Below are positions 43,001 through 52,857 of a DNA stretch of 64,000 nucleotides, one piece after another. The number at the start of each line of letters is the position of its first letter. Position 1 is the stretch's first letter. The notes under the pieces were generated by a model, which was given only the letters and a program-made list of their open reading frames with translations, was not told where the DNA came from and made no database searches. Source of the DNA: CAVSKL01 sp963728475 [NCBI: Candidatus Eiseniibacteriota bacterium] (GTDB lineage: Bacteria > Eisenbacteria > RBG-16-71-46 > JABDJR01); NCBI GenBank assembly GCA_963728475.1, contig CAVSKL010000003.1:682001-746000 (forward strand), read 5' to 3'. A program made the translations under genes and the position numbers.

Positions 43001-44635
43001 ATGAAGCGATTCAGCCTGTTAGCCGTCCTCGGGCTCCTGTTTCTGGGGGGTGCCGCTCCGGCCCCTCAGGGGCCGATGAAGCTGGAGGTGCTCTACACCA
43101 GCGACATCCATGGGCACATCGCCCATGACGAGGCCACCTTCCTCAATCCCAACTTTCCTCCGCCCCTGGGAGGCGGCGCCTCCGCCACCACCATCTTCGA
43201 ACGGGTGCGCCGGGAGGCCGAGGCGCAGGACCGCCCGGTGGTCCTGTTCGATTCCGGCGACTGGTTCCAGGGAACCCCGCTCGGGATCAACACCAAGGGG
43301 AAGGCGATCCTGTCGTGGATGAACGACATGAAGTACACCGCCGCCTGCCTGGGCAACCACGACTTCGATCTCGGCTGGGAGAACGCCCGCGACCTGGCGG
43401 AGATGGCCAAGTTCCCGGTGCTCGGCAACAACATCGTGGACGCCAAGACCAAGGAGCGGGTGCCGTGGGTGGACCCGCCCAAGGTCTGGGACATCCAGGG
43501 GGTCAAGATCGCGGTGCTCGGCTACTGCACCGAGACCACCGCCAACATGTCCTTCGCCAAGAACCTCGAGGGGATCGAGTTCCAGCCGATCTACGACGTG
43601 ATCCAGGGCGACGTGAAGAAGATGCGGGCGGACGGAGCCGACCTGGTGTTCGTGCTCATGCACGCCGGGTTGCCCTACAAGCCCGAGCGCGAGCAGGAGT
43701 ACCGGCGGATGATCGACCGCGAGAAGGCCGGGGAACTGCCCCACTGGGGCATGAACGCCATGGAGATCGCCCACATGGTGTGGGGGATCGACGCCATCTT
43801 CGCCGGCCATACCCACCAGGGGTACGACCAGCCCTGGGAGGACCCGCGCACCCACACCCTGGTGTTCGAGCCCTACGCCAACGGCTCCAGCGTGGGCTGG
43901 GTGACCATGTCCATCGACCCCCGTTCCAAGTCCCTGCTCGGCTTCCAGACCCACGCCGACCGCGGCGCGCTGGTCTCCCTGTTCGAGGACGAGTTCTGGC
44001 CGGATCAGCTCCAGTCCGAGATCATCGGGGCCCAGGTGGCGAAGGCCGAGGCCGGCCTGGAAGAAGTGGTGGGGCGGACCGAGGTTCTGCTCCAGCGCGG
44101 CTCGGCCAACAACGCTCTCATGGGGTTCGTGGTCGCCGACGCCTACCGGGAGGAGCTGAACGCCGATTTCGCGTTCCAGAATACCGGCGGCGTGCGCGCC
44201 GACATCTCCCCCGGCGCCATCACCAAGCGGGACCTGTTGGCGGTGTCGCCGTTCGGGAACCAGATGGTGCTGATCAACATGAAGGGATCGCTCCTCAAGT
44301 CGACCCTCGAGGACAAGCTCTACGGCAACGGAGGCGGGATCTTCATCTCCGGCGGCAAGGTCCACTACGACCTGAGCCGCCCCGAGGGCGACCGGATCGT
44401 GAGCCTCACCATCGGCGGCAAGCCTTTCGATCCCGACGCCACCTACAAGGTGGCCATGACCGACTACCTGGCCCAGGGCAACAGCGGCATGTGGCGGGTC
44501 CGGGACGAGGTGCATAGCGAGAACATCCTCTACACCGGGTACACCGATCTGGAGGTGCTCACCAACTACGTCCGTCACCAGGGCACCCTGAGCCCCCGCA
44601 ACGACGGACGCTGGGTAAAGGTCAGTCCCAGCTAA
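43001..44635 (+). CDS. secreted 5'-nucleotidase / UDP-sugar hydrolase-like metallophosphatase
   Basis: 544 residues with signal peptide (LLAVLGLLFLGGAAPA). The metallophosphatase domain has all five motifs: YTSDIHGH (Asp35, His37), DSGDWFQG, GNHDFD, MHAG and GHTHQ. The C-terminal nucleotide-binding domain has FQNTGGVRADI, AVSPFGNQMV and MTDYLAQGNSG. UshA/5'-nucleotidases dephosphorylate nucleotides outside the cytoplasm and release nucleosides that can be taken up. GAAGGAAA precedes the ATG. Last gene of the envelope cluster. With the salvage operon at 22-28 kb it suggests extracellular nucleotide use. Confidence 0.92.
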   Translation: MKRFSLLAVLGLLFLGGAAPAPQGPMKLEVLYTSDIHGHIAHDEATFLNPNFPPPLGGGASATTIFERVRREAEAQDRPVVLFDSGDWFQGTPLGINTKGKAILSWMNDMKYTAACLGNHDFDLGWENARDLAEMAKFPVLGNNIVDAKTKERVPWVDPPKVWDIQGVKIAVLGYCTETTANMSFAKNLEGIEFQPIYDVIQGDVKKMRADGADLVFVLMHAGLPYKPEREQEYRRMIDREKAGELPHWGMNAMEIAHMVWGIDAIFAGHTHQGYDQPWEDPRTHTLVFEPYANGSSVGWVTMSIDPRSKSLLGFQTHADRGALVSLFEDEFWPDQLQSEIIGAQVAKAEAGLEEVVGRTEVLLQRGSANNALMGFVVADAYREELNADFAFQNTGGVRADISPGAITKRDLLAVSPFGNQMVLINMKGSLLKSTLEDKLYGNGGGIFISGGKVHYDLSRPEGDRIVSLTIGGKPFDPDATYKVAMTDYLAQGNSGMWRVRDEVHSENILYTGYTDLEVLTNYVRHQGTLSPRNDGRWVKVSPS

Positions 44636-44756
44636 CGGTCCGAGGAGACCCTGATCCCGGGCGCCCGCAGCCGCTGCTTCAAGGGGCGGGCGGGGCGCCG
44701 CCGGGGCCCGGCCCCCAGGGTGGGGCCCGGGCGAGGGGACCGGCATCGGCAAACGA

Positions 44757-44785
44757 CGCGGGGCGGGAACTCTCCCCGCCCCGCG
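44757..44785 (+). terminator. GC-rich hairpin between 5'-nucleotidase and A2M genes
   Basis: An 11-bp perfect stem (CGCGGGGCGGG with CCCGCCCCGCG) closes a seven-base loop (AACTCTC), about 120 bases after the nucleotidase stop. The following bases (CGCGTTT) contain only three T, so termination strength is uncertain. Confidence 0.5.
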
Positions 44786-44917
44786 CGCGTTTCCGGGGCG
44801 ACTGAAGCCGCCGGGCCCGGCCCGGCGCTCCCGGTGCCGGCCGCCACTTGTCACCGTGCGCCCGGGGGCCGAGGATTGAGCGGGAACCGGGGCGGGCGGC
44901 CGGCGCGGCGCCCCGGA

Positions 44918-47900
44918 ATGGATTCCTCTTCCTCGTGGGGGTGTGCGGTGAACCCATCGTTGCGGCTCTCCCGGGCGGCGGCCCTTCCGGCGCTGGCCCT
45001 GCTTCTGCTCACCGCGGCCGCGGGAGCCGGATGCGGCCGGCACCGCCACGCGGCCACCGGTCCCGCCGGGCCGGATCTCACCGTGGCCGCCGCTCTTCCC
45101 CGTGGCGAGACCGGCACCCGGGCCTCGGTGGACGTGGTGTTCGACCGCCCGGTGGTCGCGATGGGGGCCGCCGACCCGAATCCCGACCAGGGCCGGAAAT
45201 ACCTCGAACTCGACCCCATGCCCCCGGGCGCCTATCACTGGATCGGAACCCGCACCCTGAGCTACACCGTCCCGGGGGGGTTGCCCGCCGCCACCCGCTT
45301 TCGCGCCCGCGTGCCCGCCGGGCTCAAGGCGGTGGACGGGTCCCGGCTCAAGTCGGAGGTGGCGTGGGAGTTCTCCACGCCCCGCCCCCGGCTCACCGCG
45401 TCCATCCCCGAGGACGGCGCGAACGCGTTCCCCCCCGGCGATCCCCTTCTCCTGGTGTTCAACCAGCCGGTGGACCCCGGCACCGTGGCCGGCGCGGTGG
45501 AACTCGACCGCCGCGCCTCCTGGCGCGCTTCCCACCCGGACAGCGCGTTTTTGGCCGCGGCGGGCTGGCGGTTCCGGGAGACCGACCCCGCCCGTGCGGT
45601 GCTCCTGCGCCATGAACGGGATCTGGACCCCGACCACGCCTACAAGCTCCGGGTGTCGGGCGGGCTGGCCGGCCTGGCCGGCCCGCTCACCCTGGGGGCC
45701 GACACCACGGTGAGCTTCCACACCTACGGGCCGATCGGGCTCGCGGGGGTGGCCGGAGGGGCGCAGATGGTGCTCCGCTTCACCACCCCCGTGGACCCGG
45801 ACTCGGTGAGGTCGCACCTGGTGCTCTTCCCGGACCCCGGACCTCTCGACGTCTGGGGGAGCCAGGCCCAGGCGGTGGTGGGCGGCCTCGCCCCGGGGAC
45901 CACCTACAAGGTCACCCTCACCCCCGGACTCGCCGATTTCTTTGGGCAGGTGCTGGCAAAGCCGGTGGACTTCACCTTCACCTCCGCCGACCGCGAGCCG
46001 TTCCTGGAGATCCTCCCCGGGAACGCGGTCCTGCCCGACAGCGCGGCCAAGCGGGCCCTGGTGCGCTACGGCGGCCTCACCGAGGTCCGGGTGCGGGTGG
46101 GCCGGCTGGACGTGGCCGGGGAAGTGCGGGCCCGCGCGGGCCAGCTCTCCCCGGAACCGGCGTGGGACCTGGACCGGGTGGTGTACCGGGGGGCGCCGGG
46201 AAACGCCCTTCAGACCGAGACCCTGGATCTGGCCCCCTATCTTGATGAGGGACGGGGGGCAGTGGAAATCCTGGCCACCGGCAAGGACGCCTCCACCGGC
46301 GGGGACCGGGCGGAACGCACCGAGCGCGCGGTGATCCGGTTCAGCGGCCTCGGGCTCACGGTCAAGGCCGGAAGCTCCGGAGGCACCGCGTGGGTCACCG
46401 GACTCCTCTCCGGGGACCCGGCGCCGGGGGTCACCGTCCACCTGCGGGACCGGGCGGGCAAGCCGCTCTGGAGCGGGGTGAGCGACCCCCGGGGGCTGGT
46501 GAGCTTCCCCTCCCCGGCGCGTTTCGGGAAGCGCACCTGGGAGACCGCGCTCACCGCGTCGCGGGGCGCGGACGCCGCCCTTTGCAACCTCACCGGGGAC
46601 TGGCGGCTCTCCGCCTGGCGGTTCGGCATCCCCGGCTCCTACACCGAGGAGTCCACCGACCTGCACGCCTACATCTACGGCGATCGCGACCTGTACCGGC
46701 CGGGCGAGACCGTACACCTCACCGGGCTGGTCCGGCGATTCAACGAGGCGGGAGTCTCCGCGGCCGGGATCGACAGCCTCTCGATCACCCTGCGCAACCC
46801 GGTGGGGGAGACCACTGCCGACACCGCGCTGGCGGTGGATCGTTTTGGGGGGTTCGCCCTCGCCGTGCCGGTGGCCGCCTCGGCTCCCACCGGCGCCTAC
46901 TGGGTGAGCGCGGTGGTGGTCTCGCCCGACCGCAAGCAGCAGGTCACGGTGGGGAGCGCCTCGGTCCGGATCGCCGCCTACCGGGCCCCCGCCTTCCGCG
47001 CCACGGTGGACGCCCTCACCCCCGGCGCCTACCCCGGCACTGCGGTGGCCGGACGGGTGGAGGCGGGCTACTACTTCGGGGCCCCGCTGGCCGGAGCCCC
47101 CTTCACCTGGAACCTCCTGCGCGAGGCGGCCCCGTTCACGCCGCCCGGCTTCGAGGACTACGACTTCTCCGACCCCGAGAACCAGGAACCCGAGGCCGCG
47201 CAGGTGGCGGCGGGGGCGGGGGCCCTGGGCGATTCGGGGCGCGCGGCGGTCACGGTTCCGGTCGGAAGCCCCACCTGGTCGGGGTCCCAGCGGTTCACCC
47301 TCGAGGCCTCGGTGCGGGACCCCTCGGGGGACACGGTGACCGGGCGCGCCCTCATCCCGTACCATCCGGCGTCGGTGGCGCCGGGGATCGCGCTCTCGCG
47401 CCGCTTCGTCCCCGCCTCGACCCCGGAGACGGTGAAGCTGGTCGCGGTCCGCACCGACTCCGCCGCCCTGGTTCGCGGCGTCCCGCTCACCGTGCGATTC
47501 ATCCGCCGGCAATGGCGGACCACGCGGAAGCTCTTGGTCGGAGGACGGGTCGGGTTCGAATCCACCCGTCTCGACAGCCTTATTGAATCACGCGAAGTTA
47601 CGTCCGGAATTGAGCCTTTGACAATCAGTTGGCAGGCTCCATCCGCGGGGAGCTACCGGGTCGAGGCGGAGGCGGTGGACCCCCTCGGGCGCCGCGCCCT
47701 GGCCGCGACCTCGTTCTACGTCGCCGGGCCGCGGGGCCCGCAGCTCGGCCCGCCCACCGAGGAGCCCTTCCTGGAACTCACCGCCGACAAGGCGCGTTAT
47801 CGCCCCGGCGAGACCGCGCACGTGCTCCTGACCACGCCGGTACGGGCCGGGCGCGGCGTGCTCACCGTGGAGCGCGAGGGGGTGCTCGAGGCCCGCGTGG

Positions 47901-50548
47901 TGCGCCTGGACGGCCCCGCCCCCAGCTTCGACGTTCCGGTCACCGACGCCTACGCGCCCAACGTCTTCGTAGGCCTTTCGGTGGTGGAGCCGGCGCGTTC
48001 GGAAGCCGAGGCGCCCGGACTTCCCGCGGAGGCGCGCCTGGCCCGGTTCGCCGCGGGGTACGTGGAGCTGGCCCTGGACGCCTCGAACCACCGGTTGACG
48101 GTGGAGGCGGCGCCGGCCCGCGACACTTATCGTCCGGGCGAGGAGGCCACCGTGACCTTGCGCGTGCGCGGGGCCAACGGAGCGCCCGCTCCGGCCCGGG
48201 TGAGCGTGGCGGTGGTGGACGAGGCGGTGCTGGCGCTCCTGGGAAATCCCGGGCCGGACCCCTTCGGGTTCTTCTACGCGGAGCGGGGGCTGGGGGTGCG
48301 CACCGACGACTCGCGGCTCGCGCTCCGGCTCGGTGCCCAGGAGGCGCTCGACCGGATGAAGGGCGAGGCCGGCGGCGGAGGCGGCGAGGGATCCGGTTAC
48401 CGGACGCTCTTCGCCACCACCGCCTACTGGAATCCCGCCGTCCTCACCGACGACCACGGCGATGCCTCGGTGACCTTCAAGCTCCCCGACAACCTGACCC
48501 GCTTCCGGGTGATCGCCACCGCGGCCTCCCGCGCCGATCGCTTCGGTTCGGGGACGGGGGAGTTCACCGTGACCCGTCCCGTCACCGTGACCTCCGCGCT
48601 CCCGCGCTTCGCGCTCACCGGCGACCGGTTCGACGCGGCGGCGCTGGTGGTGAATCGCACTGCCCAGCCGGTCACCGGGACGGTGTCCCTGGCCACCGGC
48701 CTCACCGCCGAGGGGCGCACCGAGGCCGCGGTCCGGGTGGAGCCGGGGGGCTCGGCACGGGTGGCGTTCCCGGTGCGGGCGGCGCGCGCCGGTTCGGTAT
48801 CGGTGGCGTTCCGGGCCGACTTCGGTCCCTACCAGGACGCGGTCCGGGCGCTGGTCCCGGTGGTGGACCCGCTTCTCACCCGGGCCGCCGCCGCCTCGGG
48901 CCGCACCTCGGGGTCCACGCCGGAGGATGTGGCCCTGCCCCCGGAGTCGGTGCCGGGGAGCGCCGGCCTCGCGCTCACCCTCTCCCCGAGCATGGTGGCG
49001 GGGGCGGAGCAGGCCTTCACCTATCTCCTCGACTACCCGTTCGGATGCCTGGAACAGACCGCGAGCAAGCTCCTCGGGCTTTCCCTCTACAAGGAGCTGA
49101 TCGTAAGCGGAAACGGGACTTGGTCGGACAGCTTGAAGCTGGATGAGAAGCTGGCCGACGGGGTCGCCCGGATGCAACGGCTGGCCCGTCCCTGGGGGGG
49201 CTTCACCTTCTGGCCGGGGGGGGAGGAGGCCTCCGCCCCGCTCCAGGCCTACGCCGTTCTCGCCCTGGCCCGCGCCGGGCGGGCGGGAGCGCCGGTCCCG
49301 TCGGGGCTCCTGGAACGGGCCGGGCAGGATCTCACCAACCGCTGGCAGGCCGCCGCCTCGCGATGGAACGCGGAGGGGAACAGCGCCCCGGTGGGGCCCG
49401 TCCCCTTCGGCCTCTACCTCTTCGCCGCCGCCGAACTCTCCGGGCCCGGCGGGGCCGGCGTCCTTCGTCCCGGGGACCTGGACGCGGTCTCAGCCCACCT
49501 CGGCGAGCTGGACACCGACCAGAAGCTCTTCCTCGCCCTGGCTCTGAACCGGCTGGGCACGCGGCCGGAGATCGTGGGGAGCGTGCTCCAGGCCGCCGAG
49601 AACCGGGTGAACCTGACCGCGGGGGGGGCGGTCGTGCCCGCGGAGGAAGTGGGGGAGACCCCGAGCTTCCTGGGCTCACCGACCCGCAGCACCGCCCTCA
49701 CCCTCCTCCTCGCCGTCCGCGTCCGCGCCGACGATCCGCTGGTCCCGCGGCTGGCCGGCGGGCTCCTGGGGCTTCGCGAGCACGGCCGCTGGCGAAACAC
49801 CCACGAGGATGCCCTCGCTCTCTTCGCGCTGGTGGAATACCGTGAACGGGTGGAGCGGGGGGAGGCCGGGCCCTTCACCGCCCGCGTCGCCCTCCAGGGA
49901 CGGAGGGAGCCGCTCCTCGCCCGCGAGTTCGCGGCGGGGTCGCTGGCCGAGGCCCGCACCCGGGTTCCATTGCCCGCGCCGTCCAGGCGGGGCGAGACGC
50001 TCCAGCTGCAGTTCTCGCGCACCGGCACCGGTTCGCTGGTCTACGACGCCGTCCTCCGCTGGAAGGAGAGCGCGCTCGACCGCGCGCCTCGCGAAGGCGC
50101 CTATACCCTGGTGCGCCGGGTCGATCCCTTCCGCGGCTCCGCCGAGCCGCGGGTGGGGGACCTGGTGGTGGTCACGCTTCAGATCGTGGTTCCCGCCGAA
50201 GCGCACTACCTGGCTCTGGTGGACCCGCTCCCGGCGGGGCTGGAGGTGGTACAGACCGGCTTCAGGGTGGAGTCGTCGTCGGCGAACCTGGAGCTGGAGC
50301 GGTGGCGGGGCGGGTTCCCGGAGTTCCCGGCGACCTATGCCGACCGCCGCGACCGCGAGACCCGGTTCTTCGCCGACCTGGTCGAGCCCGGGGTCTACCA
50401 GCTCCGCTACCTGGCCCGGGTACGGGCTGCCGGCGACTTCGGCCATCCCGCCGCCACTCTGGAGGCGATGTACGCGCCCGAGCTCGGCGCCTCCAGCGCC
50501 TCGCCCGCGTTCCGGGCGTCGGGTCCGGAGGGAGGGGGCGGGCGGTGA
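44918..50548 (+). CDS. bacterial alpha-2-macroglobulin lipoprotein with thioester
   Basis: 1,876 residues from the ATG at 44918 (GTG at 44948 is an alternative). Lipobox GAGC after a hydrophobic ALALLLLTAAA stretch. A chain of MG domains follows, including the typical YGDRDLYRPGETVHLTGLVR segment and a bait-like region near residue ~1150. The thioester motif GCLEQT is intact at Cys1377. Then come the alpha-toroid helices and the receptor-type domain (LALVDPLPAGLEVV). Such proteins trap attacking proteases in the periplasm. It overlaps pbpC by four bases (GTGA), the classic A2M-PbpC pair that links protease defence to cell-wall repair. Confidence 0.93.
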   Translation: MDSSSSWGCAVNPSLRLSRAAALPALALLLLTAAAGAGCGRHRHAATGPAGPDLTVAAALPRGETGTRASVDVVFDRPVVAMGAADPNPDQGRKYLELDPMPPGAYHWIGTRTLSYTVPGGLPAATRFRARVPAGLKAVDGSRLKSEVAWEFSTPRPRLTASIPEDGANAFPPGDPLLLVFNQPVDPGTVAGAVELDRRASWRASHPDSAFLAAAGWRFRETDPARAVLLRHERDLDPDHAYKLRVSGGLAGLAGPLTLGADTTVSFHTYGPIGLAGVAGGAQMVLRFTTPVDPDSVRSHLVLFPDPGPLDVWGSQAQAVVGGLAPGTTYKVTLTPGLADFFGQVLAKPVDFTFTSADREPFLEILPGNAVLPDSAAKRALVRYGGLTEVRVRVGRLDVAGEVRARAGQLSPEPAWDLDRVVYRGAPGNALQTETLDLAPYLDEGRGAVEILATGKDASTGGDRAERTERAVIRFSGLGLTVKAGSSGGTAWVTGLLSGDPAPGVTVHLRDRAGKPLWSGVSDPRGLVSFPSPARFGKRTWETALTASRGADAALCNLTGDWRLSAWRFGIPGSYTEESTDLHAYIYGDRDLYRPGETVHLTGLVRRFNEAGVSAAGIDSLSITLRNPVGETTADTALAVDRFGGFALAVPVAASAPTGAYWVSAVVVSPDRKQQVTVGSASVRIAAYRAPAFRATVDALTPGAYPGTAVAGRVEAGYYFGAPLAGAPFTWNLLREAAPFTPPGFEDYDFSDPENQEPEAAQVAAGAGALGDSGRAAVTVPVGSPTWSGSQRFTLEASVRDPSGDTVTGRALIPYHPASVAPGIALSRRFVPASTPETVKLVAVRTDSAALVRGVPLTVRFIRRQWRTTRKLLVGGRVGFESTRLDSLIESREVTSGIEPLTISWQAPSAGSYRVEAEAVDPLGRRALAATSFYVAGPRGPQLGPPTEEPFLELTADKARYRPGETAHVLLTTPVRAGRGVLTVEREGVLEARVVRLDGPAPSFDVPVTDAYAPNVFVGLSVVEPARSEAEAPGLPAEARLARFAAGYVELALDASNHRLTVEAAPARDTYRPGEEATVTLRVRGANGAPAPARVSVAVVDEAVLALLGNPGPDPFGFFYAERGLGVRTDDSRLALRLGAQEALDRMKGEAGGGGGEGSGYRTLFATTAYWNPAVLTDDHGDASVTFKLPDNLTRFRVIATAASRADRFGSGTGEFTVTRPVTVTSALPRFALTGDRFDAAALVVNRTAQPVTGTVSLATGLTAEGRTEAAVRVEPGGSARVAFPVRAARAGSVSVAFRADFGPYQDAVRALVPVVDPLLTRAAAASGRTSGSTPEDVALPPESVPGSAGLALTLSPSMVAGAEQAFTYLLDYPFGCLEQTASKLLGLSLYKELIVSGNGTWSDSLKLDEKLADGVARMQRLARPWGGFTFWPGGEEASAPLQAYAVLALARAGRAGAPVPSGLLERAGQDLTNRWQAAASRWNAEGNSAPVGPVPFGLYLFAAAELSGPGGAGVLRPGDLDAVSAHLGELDTDQKLFLALALNRLGTRPEIVGSVLQAAENRVNLTAGGAVVPAEEVGETPSFLGSPTRSTALTLLLAVRVRADDPLVPRLAGGLLGLREHGRWRNTHEDALALFALVEYRERVERGEAGPFTARVALQGRREPLLAREFAAGSLAEARTRVPLPAPSRRGETLQLQFSRTGTGSLVYDAVLRWKESALDRAPREGAYTLVRRVDPFRGSAEPRVGDLVVVTLQIVVPAEAHYLALVDPLPAGLEVVQTGFRVESSSANLELERWRGGFPEFPATYADRRDRETRFFADLVEPGVYQLRYLARVRAAGDFGHPAATLEAMYAPELGASSASPAFRASGPEGGGGR

Positions 50549-52824
50549 GCCTGGGGCTTCGCCGCATCCGCCCGAGGCCCCGCCGCATCCTTCCGGCCGC
50601 GCTCGCGGCTCCGGTTGCCGCCGCCGTGCTCGGGATCGCGCTCGTGCCCTGCGACCTGGGGGCGCTCGACTACCGGGACGTGGCCTCGGTGGAGGTCGTG
50701 GCGCGCGACGGGACCCCGCTCCGCGCCGTCCTCGGACCTCGCGACACCCGCGCCCGGTGGGTGGCGCTCCGCGACGTCTCCCCCTACCTGGTGGCGGCGA
50801 CCCTCGCCGCCGAGGACCGCCGGTTCCGCCTGCATCCGGGGATCGACCCGCTTTCGCTCGCCCGCGCCGCGTGGAGCGATGTTTGCGCGGGGCGGATCGT
50901 GCGCGGGGGCTCCACCCTCACCCAGCAGCTGTCCGGGCTTCTCTGGCCGGAGCCCCGGACGGTGGGGGGAAAGCTCCGCGAGGCGGCCCGGGCGGTCCGG
51001 CTGGAGCTGGTCCTGTCGAAGGACGAGATCCTTGAGCAGTACATGAATCGAGCGCCCTATGGGCATGGTATCCAGGGAGTTGGACTAGCCTCTCAATCCT
51101 ACTTCGGCCGGTCCGCCGCCATGCTCACCCCCGCCCAGGCGGCGGCCCTGGCCGCCCTTCCCCAGGCCCCCGGGCGCTACGCCGGGGCGGGGAGCCGCTT
51201 CCTGGCCCGGCGGAACCGGGTGTTGCGGGAGATGGCCGGCTGCGGCCGGCTCGCTCCCGACCAGCTCCGGAGCGCCCTCGCCGAGGCCACCCCCCTCGAC
51301 GCCGGCCCGCCCGCCTTCAACGCCCCCCACTTCGCGGACTGGGTGCTGGCCGGCCGGCCCCCCTCGGTCCTGGGCGCGTCGCGGCTCGTGACCACCCTGG
51401 ATCCCGCCGTCCAGCGCGAGGCGGAAGGGGTGGTGCGCGCGTACCGGGAGCGGCTGGCCCCGTGGGGGGTGAGCCAGGCGGCGGTGGTGGTGGAGAGAAT
51501 CGCCGACGGGTCGATCGCGGCGATGGTGGGCTCGGTGGACTGGGGCGACTCCACCGAGGGGCAGGTGAACGGGGCGACCGCGCTCCGCCAGCCCGGGTCG
51601 GCGCTCAAGCCCTTCCTCTACGCCGAAGCGTTCGCCGAGGGGCTCTCGCCCGCGGACCTCCTCGCCGACCTACCCCTCCACGCGGTGGATCCCGACGGAG
51701 GCGACGTCGCTCCCCGGAACTACGACGGCGTCTACCACGGCCCGGTGCGGGCCCGGGTGGCCCTGGCCAGCTCGTTCAACGTGCCTGCGGTGCGGGTGCA
51801 GATGCGGATCGGGACCGCCCGGGCGCTGGCGACCCTGCGCGCGGCCGGGCTCTCCTCGTTCGACCGCCCGCCCGGCGCCTACGGCCTGGGGCTCACCTTG
51901 GGAGTGGGGGAGGTCGCGCTGGTGGATCTCGTGAACGCGTACGCGGGCCTGGCCCGAGGCGGCGTTGCCCGCCCGGTGCGCGCAATCACGGCCGCCCTCG
52001 ACCCGCGGGGGCGCGAGCTTCCGCTCCCCGCGGTGACCGGGCGGAGGTGGGTGGATCCGGCGGCGGCGTGGTTGGTCCAGGACGTGCTCGCCGACGCCGC
52101 CGCCCGGGTCCCCGGGTTCGGCGCCGCCTCCGCCCTCGACCTTCCCTTCCCGGTGGCGGTCAAGACCGGCACCAGCACCGGCTACCGGGACTCCTGGTGC
52201 GTGGGCCTCGACGGGCGTTACGTGGTCGGGGTGTGGACCGGGAACTTCGACGGCGCTCCCGTCCGCGGCCTGGCCGGGGTGCGAAGCGCAGGGCCGGTCT
52301 TTCGCGACCTCATGCTCCGGCTCCACCAGGACGGCGATCCCCCCTGGCCGGCGGAGCCGCCGCCGGGATGGCGCCGCCGCCCGGTGTGCGCCCTTTCCGG
52401 GGACCGGCCCGGCCCCGCCTGCGGCGCCACCCTGCTCGAGTGGTTCCGGGACGCCGACTACGCGCGCCGTCCGCGCTGCGCCTTCCACCGGTTGCGGGAG
52501 GGGCGCGCCTCCGTGCAGTGGCCGGCGGAGTACCTGGACTGGGCGCGGGAGCGGGGTCTCCTGGCCGGCGCCGGCGAGACCGCGGGGGCTCCGCGCATCG
52601 TCTCGCCCCAGGAGGGGACGGTGTACTTCCGGGACCCCGCTCTCGGCGACGCGGCGGGGGTGCGGCTCGCCGCCGGGCCGGTTGCCGCCGGCGCGCGCTG
52701 GTTCGTGGACGGGAGGGCGGTGGGATCGGGCCCCGAGATCCTCTGGTCCCCGGTTCCGGGCGAGCACCGGGTGGAACTCCGCACCCCCGCCGGCACCGAC
52801 CGGGTGCGCTTCACCGTGCGGTGA
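50545..52824 (+). CDS. pbpC: penicillin-binding protein 1C
   Basis: 759 residues: membrane anchor (~15-35), glycosyltransferase domain with Glu90 in AAEDRRFRLHPGID and GGSTLTQQL, transpeptidase domain with Ser352-Lys355 in QPGSALKP, SSFN and VKTGTSTGYRDSW, and a C-terminal BiPBP_C-like domain (RIVSPQEGTVYF, ARWFVDGRAV). Polymerises and cross-links peptidoglycan. The GTG start lies inside the A2M stop, indicating joint translation, as in YfhM-PbpC of enterobacteria. Confidence 0.95.
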   Translation: MSLGLRRIRPRPRRILPAALAAPVAAAVLGIALVPCDLGALDYRDVASVEVVARDGTPLRAVLGPRDTRARWVALRDVSPYLVAATLAAEDRRFRLHPGIDPLSLARAAWSDVCAGRIVRGGSTLTQQLSGLLWPEPRTVGGKLREAARAVRLELVLSKDEILEQYMNRAPYGHGIQGVGLASQSYFGRSAAMLTPAQAAALAALPQAPGRYAGAGSRFLARRNRVLREMAGCGRLAPDQLRSALAEATPLDAGPPAFNAPHFADWVLAGRPPSVLGASRLVTTLDPAVQREAEGVVRAYRERLAPWGVSQAAVVVERIADGSIAAMVGSVDWGDSTEGQVNGATALRQPGSALKPFLYAEAFAEGLSPADLLADLPLHAVDPDGGDVAPRNYDGVYHGPVRARVALASSFNVPAVRVQMRIGTARALATLRAAGLSSFDRPPGAYGLGLTLGVGEVALVDLVNAYAGLARGGVARPVRAITAALDPRGRELPLPAVTGRRWVDPAAAWLVQDVLADAAARVPGFGAASALDLPFPVAVKTGTSTGYRDSWCVGLDGRYVVGVWTGNFDGAPVRGLAGVRSAGPVFRDLMLRLHQDGDPPWPAEPPPGWRRRPVCALSGDRPGPACGATLLEWFRDADYARRPRCAFHRLREGRASVQWPAEYLDWARERGLLAGAGETAGAPRIVSPQEGTVYFRDPALGDAAGVRLAAGPVAAGARWFVDGRAVGSGPEILWSPVPGEHRVELRTPAGTDRVRFTVR

Positions 52825-52857
52825 GCGCGGCCCCGGTCTCCCGGGCCGCGCGCCGCC

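Noticed and set aside
43019-47512. 1,497-residue minus-strand open frame
   Set aside because: Complement of the 5'-nucleotidase and A2M genes; no domain similarity, Gly/His/Arg-rich.
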